Shown: one piece after another, positions 11,098-21,680 of the stretch
Position numbering within the stretch: the first letter of the stretch is position 1
Layout: every line of letters starts with the position of its first letter
Assembly (NCBI GenBank): GCA_963708155.1
Contig: OY970183.1
Coordinates: 496,001 to 560,000, forward strand
DNA: 64,000 nt
Source of the DNA: Methylovirgula sp963708155
Lineage (GTDB): Bacteria > Pseudomonadota > Alphaproteobacteria > Rhizobiales > Beijerinckiaceae
Direction of reading: 5' to 3'
Translations under genes and position numbers: made by a program
The notes under the pieces: model-generated
Database searches by the model: none
The model's input: only the letters and a program-made list of their open reading frames with translations
What the model was told of the DNA's origin: nothing

Positions 11098-11706
11098 TTA
11101 GCGGGAACTGGCCGGCCGCCGCGCATTATCGAGCAGCCGCTCGCATTCGCTCAATTCGGCTAAAAGTTCTTCGAGGATCTTGTAATCCGCTTGTCCGAGC
11201 GACGCGGATTCGCCAGCATAGGCTGACGCCGCGACTGCAGTTTGCAGCGCCCCGAACGCAAAATCGTGCGGCTCGTCCGCTTCGCGAACCGGGGACTCCT
11301 GTGGCGCCTCGCTCCGCGCCGCAAGGTCCAGCTTGACCTCCACCGGGAGTTCGTCAATCGGCACCAGATCGGCATCGCCGCGCCAGGTCACGATGACTCC
11401 CCGCGCGCCCTGCTCCTTGAGAATTTTCTGGACGCCCTTGATCGTATAGCCCTCGCTATAGAGCAGGCGCCGGATGGCACGCAGAAGATCGATGTCCTCG
11501 GGCCGGTAATAGCGTCGGCCACCGCCGCGCTTCAGCGGCCTGATCTGCGTGAAGCGCGTTTCCCAAAACCGCAAGACATGCTGCGGAAGATCGAGGTCTT
11601 CGGCGACCTCGCTGATGGTTCGAAAAGCGTCCGCTGTCTTTTCCATCGCCAAACCCGGTTGCTCCCGTTCCGGCAAAGCTCGCTTATTCGCGGTCGCCGC
11701 CGCCAT
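11098..11706 (-). CDS. MerR-family transcriptional regulator
   Basis: 202 residues with an N-terminal MerR helix-turn-helix (FRTISEVAEDLDLPQHVLRFWETRFTQI, quoted in parts: ISEVAEDL, HVLRFWETRF) and the recognition/wing region GGGRRYYRPEDIDLLRAIRR. The C-terminal half lacks the cysteines of metal-sensing MerR proteins. The ATG at 11646 (MEKTADAFRT) is an alternative start that removes a poorly conserved leader. It follows ihfA on the same strand, an arrangement typical of Rhizobiales; the regulon is unknown. Confidence 0.88.
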   Translation of the reverse strand: MAAATANKRALPEREQPGLAMEKTADAFRTISEVAEDLDLPQHVLRFWETRFTQIRPLKRGGGRRYYRPEDIDLLRAIRRLLYSEGYTIKGVQKILKEQGARGVIVTWRGDADLVPIDELPVEVKLDLAARSEAPQESPVREADEPHDFAFGALQTAVAASAYAGESASLGQADYKILEELLAELSECERLLDNARRPASSR

Positions 11707-11847
11707 GCAACTTCACCCGACGCATAATCTGATTTTCAGAATCGCCAGTTGTCGTACATGGAATGCGGGCCTGTCATGCGGGGCGGCAACGCCATCGCTT
11801 CGCCGGCACAGGCAAGCCGGCTTCAACGCACCGTAATGCGAATCAGT

Positions 11848-12240
11848 CTACTCGGAATCGGGCTTTGCGGGAACGCCGTTGATCCGCGCTTTGAGCAGAT
11901 TTGACGATTTAAACACAAGCACCCGGCGTTCCTTGATCGGCACTTCAACGCCGGTCTTGGGATTGCGTCCGACACGCTGCCCTTTGTGGCGCACGCTGAA
12001 CGAGCCGAACGACGAAAGCCTCACTGCCTCGCCCGCGATCAATCGTTCGGTGATCTCGTCGAGAACCTGTTCGACAAGCGCCGCGGATTCCTTCCGCGAG
12101 AGTCCGACCTGCTGATAAACCACTTCGGCAAGATTGACCCGCGTCACCGTGTGCGGTGCCTCGCCGTTTTTGGCGTTCGCGAGAACTCCCGCGAAATTCT
12201 CGGACTGAGGAATCGTTGTCGACAATTCACTTTTGACCAT
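11848..12240 (-). CDS. ihfA: Integration host factor subunit alpha
   Basis: DNA-bending nucleoid protein that pairs with IhfB. 130 residues: the HU/IHF fold runs from VTRVNLAEVVYQQVGLSR to KERRVLVFKSS, with the DNA-contacting arm GQRVGRNPKTGVEVPI (Arg-Asn-Pro tip). It carries about 30 extra N-terminal residues compared with E. coli IhfA, so the true start may be internal, although no Met follows until the fold begins. merR lies downstream on the same strand, and a GCCGGC inverted repeat (11802-11821) lies between them. Confidence 0.93.
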   Translation of the reverse strand: MVKSELSTTIPQSENFAGVLANAKNGEAPHTVTRVNLAEVVYQQVGLSRKESAALVEQVLDEITERLIAGEAVRLSSFGSFSVRHKGQRVGRNPKTGVEVPIKERRVLVFKSSNLLKARINGVPAKPDSE

Positions 12241-12549
12241 TTTCAGAACTCGATGATTTTTGAGCGCGACGTTTTGCTCTCAATGATGCTGATCTGTCAG
12301 ATTATCCAATAACGATCCAAGTCATTGCGGGCAGCGGCGGAACAATTCGGACCGTTTCCCGAGGAGAAAACCCTTCTGACATTTGATTGGCCCCGCATCC
12401 CCGTCCCGCAATTACGGGCTAGCGCCCGCTATTGCTCAAACTTTGGCGCAAAAGGCTCGTTAAAGCAATAGACTGAAAGTCTTGCATGAAGTGCGGCATG
12501 ACACGATGCTGTCAACGCATCGGCGCGCGGTGCTTGCCGACGCCTGTCT
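12241..12549. other. fabH-ihfA intergenic region with inverted repeats
   Basis: No gene is seen in these 309 bases. Two structures stand out: CGGGC-TAGC-GCCCG at 12415-12428, and an 8-bp inverted repeat CTATTGCT (12429-12436)/AGCAATAG (12464-12471). They could end the plsX-fabH transcript or flank a promoter for ihfA; I could not pick a convincing promoter. Confidence 0.45.
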
Positions 12550-13542
12550 CTACCAGCGAATAAGCGCCGCGCCCCAGGTGAAGCCGCCGCCCATCGCCTC
12601 GACCATGACGAGGTCGCCTCGCTTGATCCGCCCGTCGTCGCGCGCGGCGCTCAGCGCCAGCGGCACGGAAGCCGCCGACGTGTTGCCGTGAAAACTGACC
12701 GTCTTCACGACCTTGTGCGGCGCGATTCCGAGCTTTTCCGCTGAGGCATCGATGATGCGGGCATTCGCCTGATGCGGCACGAACCAATCGAGATCTTCCG
12801 CCGTCGTGCCGGTCGCGGTGAAGGCCGCCTCCACTACATCAGTAACCATTGTTACGGCTAGCCTGAAGACCTCGCGGCCTTCCATGCGGACATGCCCCGC
12901 GGTTCCAGTCGAGGACGGACCCCCGTCGGTGTAGAGCTTCGACAAATGCCGTCCATCCGAACGCAGGTGCGTCGTCAAAACTCCGCGGTCCGCGCTTGTC
13001 CCCTCGCCCGGCTGCGCTTCAAGCACAACGCCCGCTGCACCGTCGCCGAAAAGCACGCACGTCCCCCGGTCCTGCCAATCGAGAATCCGCGAAAAGGTTT
13101 CAGCACCGATGACAAGGGCTCGCTTGTGCGATCCAGAGGTCAGATATTTGTCAGCCGTCGTCAGAGCGAAGACAAAGCCCGAACATACCGCCTGGAGATC
13201 GAAGGCGGCACCGCCGGTCATTCCGATCGCGGCCTGCACCTGCGTCGCGACGGCGGGGAACGTAAAATCCGGCGTCGCAGTGGCGACAATGAGCAGATCG
13301 ATGTCTTCGCCCTTGAGTCCGGCATCAGCGAGCGCCGCCTGGGCAGCGTTGGTCGCCAGCGTCGACGTCCGCTCGTCCTCGGCCGCGATATGGCGCAGCT
13401 TGATGCCGGTGCGCTGGGTGATCCAGGCATCGCTCGTGTCGAGCATCTTTTCGAGATCGGCGTTGCTCAAAATCCGCTTTGGCAAATACGACCCGAGGCC
13501 GGTGACGACGGAGCGGAGGACAGCATTCTGCGAGCGGGTCAA
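12550..13542 (-). CDS. fabH: 3-oxoacyl-ACP synthase III
   Basis: Starts fatty-acid chains by condensing acetyl-CoA (or another acyl-CoA) with malonyl-ACP. 330 residues. The catalytic triad is visible: Cys in DLQAVCSGFVFAL, His in WFVPHQANARIIDA and Asn in VSFHGNTSAASVPLAL. It lies downstream of plsX on the same strand with a ~200-base gap, the conserved fatty-acid/phospholipid cluster order. Confidence 0.95.
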   Translation of the reverse strand: MTRSQNAVLRSVVTGLGSYLPKRILSNADLEKMLDTSDAWITQRTGIKLRHIAAEDERTSTLATNAAQAALADAGLKGEDIDLLIVATATPDFTFPAVATQVQAAIGMTGGAAFDLQAVCSGFVFALTTADKYLTSGSHKRALVIGAETFSRILDWQDRGTCVLFGDGAAGVVLEAQPGEGTSADRGVLTTHLRSDGRHLSKLYTDGGPSSTGTAGHVRMEGREVFRLAVTMVTDVVEAAFTATGTTAEDLDWFVPHQANARIIDASAEKLGIAPHKVVKTVSFHGNTSAASVPLALSAARDDGRIKRGDLVMVEAMGGGFTWGAALIRW

Positions 13543-13748
13543 AGAGTTCTTCCTATGCCAAGCGCGATGATGCGGGCCGAAATCTCGCGGCGTCGAGGTT
13601 GGTTCGAGCTAAGCCTGGGTAACGCGACCAATCGTATGGTTTGGGCCGGGATTTGCGCGAAACGGTTTCGCTTTTTCGCCCCACGCTCTAGAGCATTTTT
13701 TGTCCGGGCAGAAGCCCGAACTTGAGCGCGCTGAAACCTGCCGGGGCC

Positions 13749-14819
13749 TCAAGGGCGGACGGTGTCGTCCTCCGAGGCGGCGATCCGCGCCGCATCGGCC
13801 TCGCCGCGGTCGGAGAGCGAGTTCTGGATTTTGCGCAGAAGCTGGTCGCGGACCATTTCGTAGCCGATTTCCAGCGCGCGCGCCGTCCCGACCGCATCCG
13901 AACCGCCGTGGCTTTTGACGACCACGCCCTCAAGCCCGAGCAGAATGCCGCCATTGACGCGGCGCGGGTCCATCTTGTTCCCGAGCGCCTGAAACGCCCG
14001 GCGCGCGAAAAGATAGCCCAGTTTCGAGGCGAAGCTGCCGCGCACGGCCTCGCGCAGATAGGCGCTGATCTGCTTGGCGGTCCCCTCGGCGGTCTTCAGC
14101 GCGATATTGCCGGAGAAGCCCTCGGTCACGACGACATTGACCGTCCCCTTGCCGATGTCATCGCCCTCGACGAAACCATGATAATCGAAATCTTCGGAAG
14201 GCGTTTCGCGCAGAATGCGCGAGGCGGCCTTCACCTCTTCAATGCCCTTCACTTCCTCGACGCCGATATTGAGCAGGCCGACCGTCGGCCGCGCCAATGA
14301 AAGGACGATGCGGGCCATCGCCGAACCCATGATCGCGAGATCGACGAGATGCTGCGCATCGGCGCCGATCGAGGCCCCGACATCGAGCACGATCAACTCG
14401 CCGCGCAGCGTCGGCCAGAGCACCGCGATCGCCGGCCGGTCGATGGCCGGAATCATGTGCAGGCAGACTTTCGCCATCGCCATCAGCGCGCCGGTGTTGC
14501 CGGCGGAAAAAGCCGCGTCGGCCTCATTTCTTTTGACTGCTTCGAGCGCCTGCCACATGGACGAGGTGCGCCGGCCGTTGCGCAGCGCCTGGCTGGGCTT
14601 GTCATCCATGCGGATTTCGACGTCCGTGTGTCTCAGGCTTGAGACGGCCGCGAGGCGCGGGTTGGCTGCAAGCAGCGGCTTGATCCGGGACTCATCGCCA
14701 AAAAAGAGGAATTCGAGATCGGCGTGCTGGGCGAGCGCGAGCGCGGCGCCCGGCAAAATCACCTCTGGGCCGTGATCGCCTCCCATGGCGTCGATCGCGA
14801 TCCGCACCGATTTGGTCAT
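13749..14819 (-). CDS. plsX: Phosphate acyltransferase PlsX
   Basis: Makes acyl-phosphate from acyl-ACP, the acyl donor for PlsY in phospholipid synthesis. 356 residues, starting with RIAIDAMGGDHGPEVILPGA; other family motifs are FSAGNTGALMAMA, LDVGASIGADAQHLVDLA and VVVTEGFSGNIALKTAEG. It lies between the DUF177 gene and fabH, all on the minus strand. Confidence 0.95.
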   Translation of the reverse strand: MTKSVRIAIDAMGGDHGPEVILPGAALALAQHADLEFLFFGDESRIKPLLAANPRLAAVSSLRHTDVEIRMDDKPSQALRNGRRTSSMWQALEAVKRNEADAAFSAGNTGALMAMAKVCLHMIPAIDRPAIAVLWPTLRGELIVLDVGASIGADAQHLVDLAIMGSAMARIVLSLARPTVGLLNIGVEEVKGIEEVKAASRILRETPSEDFDYHGFVEGDDIGKGTVNVVVTEGFSGNIALKTAEGTAKQISAYLREAVRGSFASKLGYLFARRAFQALGNKMDPRRVNGGILLGLEGVVVKSHGGSDAVGTARALEIGYEMVRDQLLRKIQNSLSDRGEADAARIAASEDDTVRP

Positions 14820-14902
14820 AAAGGCTCCTCAGGCCAGCCCGCGCCGCCAACTGCGGCCCGATCCGCTAAGCCAAAGCGCGCCGCGCCGCAAGCGCGGCCG
14901 GG

Positions 14903-15460
14903 TCACGACTGGCCGGTCAGCTTCTTGAGCACATCGAAGGGCCGTTCCGCAACGTCGTGGGGATCGGCAACAGGAGCGAATTCGGCACCGGGCTTGTGCG
15001 GATAGGGATCAAGCCCGAGCGCAAGGAATTCGGCGGCCAGCGCGCCGAGGTCAATCGCGCCATCCTCGATCGGGTCGGGCGGATCGCGATCGACCGGCTG
15101 AGCGGTGCCGAAATCGGCATCGGCCGCGGCCGCGGCGCGCGCCGCCACGGACGGCTCGGCAAAATCGACATCGACCTCCTCGACGACATCGCTGTCGAAT
15201 GGCTCCAGCGTCAGTACGCAGGTCTGCGTTATCTTCGCCCGCACCGTTCCCGTCACATTGAACTGCGAAAGTCCCTGCCGCGCGACATGGAAATCCGCAT
15301 CGAGCGCGGCGACGGCGACGAGTCCGTCGGCCTTGGCGAGCGCTGCCCGCGTCGGCGCGTCGGCGCTGAGGCTGACGTCGACCCCCTGCTCCGGGATTTC
15401 ATCGACCCGAACGGGATGCGAAAAGATCTTCTCCAGCACCTCGGGGTGTTCTTTACTCAT
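14903..15460 (-). CDS. DUF177 (YceD-like) protein
   Basis: 185 residues. The ATG at 15460 (MSKEHPEVLEKIFSHPVRV) is chosen over a longer reading because AGAGGTG lies 5-11 bases upstream. The family motif ITQTCVLTLEPFDSDVVEEVDVDF contains the conserved Cys and the acidic strand typical of YceD/DUF177 proteins, and the C-terminus contains GAIDLGALAAEFLALGLDPYP. In many bacteria YceD precedes rpmF-plsX and is linked to 23S rRNA accumulation; here it precedes plsX without rpmF. Its precise role here is unknown. Confidence 0.88.
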   Translation of the reverse strand: MSKEHPEVLEKIFSHPVRVDEIPEQGVDVSLSADAPTRAALAKADGLVAVAALDADFHVARQGLSQFNVTGTVRAKITQTCVLTLEPFDSDVVEEVDVDFAEPSVAARAAAAADADFGTAQPVDRDPPDPIEDGAIDLGALAAEFLALGLDPYPHKPGAEFAPVADPHDVAERPFDVLKKLTGQS

Positions 15461-15572
15461 CGCAGCACCTCTTCCGGTGTTCCGGAAAGTTGATGACTTC
15501 CCGGCCGAAACACGCTTTCCATCTTGAGTTGGCATTTCCTGGCGGAGTATTCCCTCCGATCCCGAAAGCGCG

Positions 15573-16103
15573 TTAGGCGGCCTTTGCGCGAAATATAGGG
15601 CCTTCGAGAATTTCTGCGAGTGTCATGTGCGCGAGCGCGGCTTCGCGGTCCCTGACAAAAGTCGCCAGTGTGGGACCATCGTCCGCCCCGCCGTAGACAT
15701 TGCGCGACAGCGCCGCGGCGAGCGCCATCTCCCCGGCCTGACCACTTTGATCGAGCGCCGCATTGTAGCTATTGGCGCGGCCCAAAAAAGCCTCGGCCAG
15801 ATCGCGCATCCGCCGCGGCACGGCGATATCGCTGACGCCCGCCTCGCGCAAGCCAAGATCGAAATGGCGGAAAACAGCATCAGCGAGATCCTGCGCAATC
15901 TCCGGCCCCGGCGGGGGCAATTGCTTGAGCCGCCGCAGCAGCAAGATCGCGTGCAGGGCGATCGATTCGAAACGCCCGTCGAGATTGTCGGCGATGCCGT
16001 AGGCCGTGAACAAAACCGGGTCGCGCGCGGCGGCGACGATCTCGCCATGCAGCCGCTCGATGACGCGGGTATTGCCTCTGCCCCGGAAAAGTCCAAAAAT
16101 CAT
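15573..16103 (-). CDS. Ubiquinol-cytochrome c chaperone (CBP3/UPF0174 family)
   Basis: 176 residues, mostly helical. Matches the CBP3-like family in GIADNLDGRFESIALHAILL, FRHFDLGLREAGVSDIAVPR and LAEAFLGRANSYNAAL. In mitochondria CBP3 supports cytochrome b biogenesis; a similar role in cytochrome bc1 assembly is inferred. It is the first gene of the minus-strand run into DUF177-plsX-fabH and is divergent from bamE, a common alphaproteobacterial arrangement. Confidence 0.85.
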   Translation of the reverse strand: MIFGLFRGRGNTRVIERLHGEIVAAARDPVLFTAYGIADNLDGRFESIALHAILLLRRLKQLPPPGPEIAQDLADAVFRHFDLGLREAGVSDIAVPRRMRDLAEAFLGRANSYNAALDQSGQAGEMALAAALSRNVYGGADDGPTLATFVRDREAALAHMTLAEILEGPIFRAKAA

Positions 16104-16251
16104 GACTTTAAAGACTCATGTCGCGACTTGGGCGGGGCGAGCCGCGGCCTTGATTTCCGCTGATGCGGGGGATAGGCAGCGCCGGGCCCGCCACAATGAA
16201 GAATTGCCAAGCAGCGCGCATTTGGCAACTAGAGGGCCGGAGTTTTAACGG

Positions 16252-16752
16252 ATGACATTGCAAAGTGCGGCCGAAGTGCAGGGATTGGCGGCCGCGCGCA
16301 AGCGCCGCGTGACGATGATCGGCCACATATTCCGTCTTGGCCTCTGTCTCGGCCTTGCCACCAGCCTGTCGGGTTGCCTTGGCTATGATGGCGACATCGT
16401 CCACGGCTATCAGCTCGACCCCAGCCTGCTCGCTCAGGTCAAGATCGGCTCCTCGGCGGAACAGGTTCTCGTCGTGCTCGGCACGCCATCGACGACTTCG
16501 ACGGTCGGCGGCAGCGCTTGGTATTACATTACCCAGAAGACCGAGCGCCAATATGCCTTCATGGACCCGAAGATCGTCAGTCAGCACGTTCTGGCTGTCT
16601 ATTTCGACAAGGACAAGAAGGTCGTCCGGCTCGCCGATTACGGCTTGAAGGATGGCAAGCTCTTCGATTTCGTCACCCGCACGACCCCGACCGGCGGTGC
16701 CAATTCCGCGCTCCTGACCGGCATGTTCAGGAATCTGCTGAACTTCCAGTAA
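16252..16752 (+). CDS. bamE: Outer membrane protein assembly factor BamE
   Basis: Small lipoprotein of the BAM complex. 166 residues with signal and lipobox (LATSLSGC), then the SmpA/OmlA fold: VKIGSSAEQVLVVLGTPST, WYYITQKTERQYAF and VLAVYFDKDKKVVRLADYGL. An internal ATG at 16315 (MIGHIFRLGLCLG) would give a more compact signal peptide. It faces hppA across a strong hairpin. Confidence 0.92.
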   Translation: MTLQSAAEVQGLAAARKRRVTMIGHIFRLGLCLGLATSLSGCLGYDGDIVHGYQLDPSLLAQVKIGSSAEQVLVVLGTPSTTSTVGGSAWYYITQKTERQYAFMDPKIVSQHVLAVYFDKDKKVVRLADYGLKDGKLFDFVTRTTPTGGANSALLTGMFRNLLNFQ

Positions 16753-16788
16753 GCCGGCGCGCTTTTCCGCTCGATATTCAAGAAATTT

Positions 16789-16810
16789 CCTCTCCCGCGT
16801 ACGGGAGAGG
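16789..16810. terminator. Hairpin between convergent bamE and hppA
   Basis: CCTCTCCCG (16789-16797), loop CGTA, CGGGAGAGG (16802-16810): a perfect 9-bp stem followed on the plus strand by TTT. Placed between convergent genes, it probably ends bamE transcription and perhaps hppA transcription too. Confidence 0.7.
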
Positions 16811-16839
16811 TTTGCGTGTCGGCGACGGCGATGCGCCGC

Positions 16840-18972
<2,133 letters not shown>

Positions 18973-19193
18973 CGATTTCCGCCCTTCGTTATGAATGCGC
19001 CGCCGGATTTTTACCCGGCTTGTTTTTCGCGCGTGTGATCGGGAACAAGTCAAAAAGGCAAAGCCGCGGGACGGCCGCCTATCCAGATTGCCCCCTTGCC
19101 ACAGGCGGCAGGCCGCCCGTGCCGCGCAAGCATATCGAAAGCGCGGTCTTGCGCAATCCTACGGACGAACGAGACGCAAGCGCCGTTGCGCAG

Positions 19194-20177
19194 CTAAAAA
19201 TGGCTGTAAGACAAAGACTTGAGCGGAATGATCCGGCCGCCGGGGTCGCGGAACACGGGCGGATTTGTGCCCCGTTGAGCGACACCGATGCGCCGAATCG
19301 GAATTTGCGCGTCCAATGCGGCCCGTTCGAAGCCTGCCGCCTTCTCCGGCGCCACGGCGGCGAGAATCTCGTAATCGTCGCCGCCCGTCAGCAGCGCCCC
19401 AATCAGCCCAGCCTCGGTCCCGAGCGCTTCCTGCGCCGCCGATGAAAACGGAACCTCGCCAATTTCGGCCGTCAGGCCGCTCGCCGCCAGCATTTTGGCG
19501 AGATCGCCCGCCAGGCCGTCGGACAGGTCCATCGCGGCATGGGCATAGCCACGCAGCGCCGCGCGCAGCGCGAGGCGGGGCTGCGGCAGCAGATAACGCT
19601 CGCGCAGGAAGACCTGCGCCTCGGCACCGAGCTTCACGCCCCAAGCCGGCGGCGGCAAGCCGCGCAGGCCCAAACCCAAGACCGCGTCGCCGATGGTCCC
19701 GGAGACGTAAAGAATATCGTTCTCCGCCACGCTGCTCCGCGTGAGCCGCAAACCCGCCGGCACGCTGCCTAGCGCCGTAATCGAAAGCGTCAGGGCGCCA
19801 GGGCTTTTCACCGTATCGCCGCCGATGAGCGGGCAGCGATAGGCCGCTGCGTCTTCGCCCAGGCCGGCAGCGAAAGCCGCGAGCCAATCGGGCGTCCAGT
19901 CGTCCGCCAGTGCAAGGCCGAGCAGGAAGCCGAGCGGCTCCGCGCCCTTCGCGGCGAGATCGGAAAGATTGACGCGCAGCGCCTTGCGGGCGATCGCGCC
20001 GGGCGGATCGTCGGCGAAGAAATGCACGCCGGCGCAGAGCATGTCCTTGGTGATGACGAGATCGTGCCCGGCCGGCGGCGCGAAGGCCGCGGCATCGTCG
20101 GCAAGGCCAAGACCGGCCGGCCCGGCGAGCGGCACAAAATATTTTGCAATGATCTCATCTTCCGTGGGGCGGGTCAC
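19194..20177 (-). CDS. thiL: Thiamine-monophosphate kinase
   Basis: Phosphorylates thiamine monophosphate to thiamine diphosphate. 327 residues. PurM-like motifs: LADDAAAFAPPAGHDLVITKDML, LRVNLSDLAAKGAEPLGFLL, YRCPLIGGDTVKSPG and AAMDLSDGLAGDLAKML, plus LTGGDDYEILAAV. In related genomes thiL normally follows nusB directly; here about 3 kb of other DNA (the retron-like cassette) lies upstream, so its transcription must come from within or beyond that insert. Confidence 0.94.
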   Translation of the reverse strand: MTRPTEDEIIAKYFVPLAGPAGLGLADDAAAFAPPAGHDLVITKDMLCAGVHFFADDPPGAIARKALRVNLSDLAAKGAEPLGFLLGLALADDWTPDWLAAFAAGLGEDAAAYRCPLIGGDTVKSPGALTLSITALGSVPAGLRLTRSSVAENDILYVSGTIGDAVLGLGLRGLPPPAWGVKLGAEAQVFLRERYLLPQPRLALRAALRGYAHAAMDLSDGLAGDLAKMLAASGLTAEIGEVPFSSAAQEALGTEAGLIGALLTGGDDYEILAAVAPEKAAGFERAALDAQIPIRRIGVAQRGTNPPVFRDPGGRIIPLKSLSYSHF

Positions 20178-20321
20178 GGCTTAGGCCTTTCACTCATCGT
20201 GCCTTGCGATTCTCGGAAAATATCCGCTTTGGGCCGGGAGCGGAATGGCAGTATTTCAGCACTGGAATTGGATAGCGGAAGTGGCTCAAGAGGCATAACG
20301 TTTAGACTGACCATTGCACGA

Positions 20322-20344
20322 ACTCGGAAGTTCCGCCTCCGAGT
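20322..20344 (-). terminator. Hairpin downstream of the reverse transcriptase gene
   Basis: ACTCGGA (20322-20328) inverted at 20338-20344 with a 9-base loop, 6 bases past the RT stop. It has no clear T-run, so it is either a weak or factor-dependent transcript end or an mRNA-stabilising hairpin at the edge of the cassette. Confidence 0.5.
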
Positions 20345-20349
20345 AAAGC

Positions 20350-21501
20350 CTAGATGCTTTCAACGTCCGACCACGGGTTGGGCCAGACAATTTCCGCAAA
20401 CGCGGACGACATTTTCCGCCAGTAGGATTGATCGATTGACTTTGCATAGTCGAGGTGCCCTTTGACATGTCTGTAGAGGCCGGAGACAGAATCAAATCCT
20501 CGACGCTCGGCATGAACTTGAACGCCGTGCTTCTTCATATGGTAAATATGCATCCGCAAGGAATCACGATATTTGCGGGATAGCCGAGGTGCGGCTCCGT
20601 CGACTAGGAGCCCTAGTACCACCCTTCGACCACCCGGCGGAATAATGCGCGTCTTCGCGGTGTTGATGCGAAGGCCTCTGGTGCGGATTATAGCCGCGAC
20701 TGCATGAACTAATTTCTTCGCCTGCTCTCGACTATATTCTCCGCGCGTCGAAAAGGTCATGTCGTCGCTATATCTACTGTAACGTAGACCATGTTGTGCT
20801 GCCAATTCCTCAAGTTGGCGATCGACGTCGATCATGAAGAGATTCGATAGCAAGGGGCTGGTTGGGGCCCCCTGCGGAAGGAATCCCACCTTCGCATCCG
20901 TGTATTGCGTGATCGCGTAGTTGCCGAGAGCACGTTTCCACGGCGCAGCGATGTAGCGTTTGCTGAATTCAGGAGCGTCGGTAACAATCCTGGCCAATTC
21001 GAAAGCTACAAGTGAGCGGTAGCCCAGCTTCACGAAAACATCGAATGCGTCTCGTTCACTAATGGAGCCGAAGAACGCCGAGATGTCGACCTTAATCACC
21101 CATTTCGCGCCGCGATGCTGTGCGGCGCAGTCGCGGATTGACGTTTTGGGCAAGAAAGAAAAGCAGGCAGGATGAGCTTTGGCTTTACTCAGAATATGAG
21201 TGTGGATCCATTTTTGAACCCAAAGCAACTCCGCTTCCGGAACGCTAATGAGACGATGGCCGCCAGATCGCTTTCGAATGTGGAAATAAGTATAGTTGCT
21301 TTCTTTCCGTGCCACTATGCTTCTAAGTCTTAAGTAATCGACACCGCAACGCTTTGCCAAGTGAGCTAAGGTGAGCACGGCAGGCACGACCGGATTTCCG
21401 TAAACCGATCGTTCGATCTCACTGGCCGCAGTTTTCAGCAGCTCAAGATTGCGGCCGTCAGCAAGTCCCTTTGCTATATAGCGTTGAGAGGACCAGGACA
21501 T
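20350..21501 (-). CDS. Retron-like reverse transcriptase
   Basis: 383 residues. Reverse-transcriptase motifs in order: KRSGGHRLISVP (residues 77-88), catalytic Asp in KWVIKVDISAFFGSIS (139), QGAPTSPLLSNL (210-221), SRYSDDMTFST (YSDD 244-247), LRINTAKTRI (277-286) and VVLGLLVDG (294-302). QGAPTSP and Y-[AS]-D-D-x-T-F-S are the retron style, not the group II intron or DGR style. CAAQH at 125-129 sits where retron enzymes have NAxxH, and VLG replaces the usual VTG. A TTCACC/GGTGAA hairpin (21514-21528) covers the only visible ribosome-binding candidate. The gene follows a PRTase/winged-helix gene and a structured gap, and its base composition is visibly lower in GC than the neighbours. Confidence 0.88.
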   Translation of the reverse strand: MSWSSQRYIAKGLADGRNLELLKTAASEIERSVYGNPVVPAVLTLAHLAKRCGVDYLRLRSIVARKESNYTYFHIRKRSGGHRLISVPEAELLWVQKWIHTHILSKAKAHPACFSFLPKTSIRDCAAQHRGAKWVIKVDISAFFGSISERDAFDVFVKLGYRSLVAFELARIVTDAPEFSKRYIAAPWKRALGNYAITQYTDAKVGFLPQGAPTSPLLSNLFMIDVDRQLEELAAQHGLRYSRYSDDMTFSTRGEYSREQAKKLVHAVAAIIRTRGLRINTAKTRIIPPGGRRVVLGLLVDGAAPRLSRKYRDSLRMHIYHMKKHGVQVHAERRGFDSVSGLYRHVKGHLDYAKSIDQSYWRKMSSAFAEIVWPNPWSDVESI

Positions 21502-21680
21502 AGTTACTTTGACTTCACCGGAGGTGAATAAAGGGAAAGCCGACGCGAGGCGTGCGATGGGGAAAGGCTTTTCCTTTAATCGACTGCCTTGCGTCAGCTT
21601 GCTCTAAGGGCAACGGCAATCCGCGCCCCAGCAGTTGCAGCTTACAACCGCCTAGGTACCTGCCTCGCGACAGGCACGCA
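21502..21680 (-). ncRNA. Candidate retron msr-msd RNA
   Basis: The 179-base gap between the PRTase stop and the RT start is rich in structure. In order of minus-strand transcription: TGCCT/AGGCA hairpin (21661-21676), a 7-bp hairpin with one wobble (21631-21651), a hairpin with GGGC and CGG stems (21608-21628), then one long bulged hairpin (21537-21600) whose stems pair 21591-21600 with 21537-21546, 21586-21589 with 21548-21551, 21579-21582 with 21555-21558 and 21573-21577 with 21563-21567, closing on a 5-base loop. Short hairpins followed by one long hairpin upstream of an RT is the msr-msd pattern. I could not identify the a1/a2 end repeats or the branching guanosine, so boundaries are uncertain. 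Confidence 0.6.

Noticed and set aside
11802..11821. Intrinsic terminator between ihfA and merR
   Set aside because: GCCGGC repeats can pair, but there is no T-run on either strand and the stem is only 6 bp; kept only as a note under ihfA.
20350..21501. Diversity-generating retroelement or group II intron RT
   Set aside because: The motif QGAPTSP and Y-S-D-D-x-T-F-S are retron-like. No template/variable repeat pair, maturase domain or intron structure was seen nearby.
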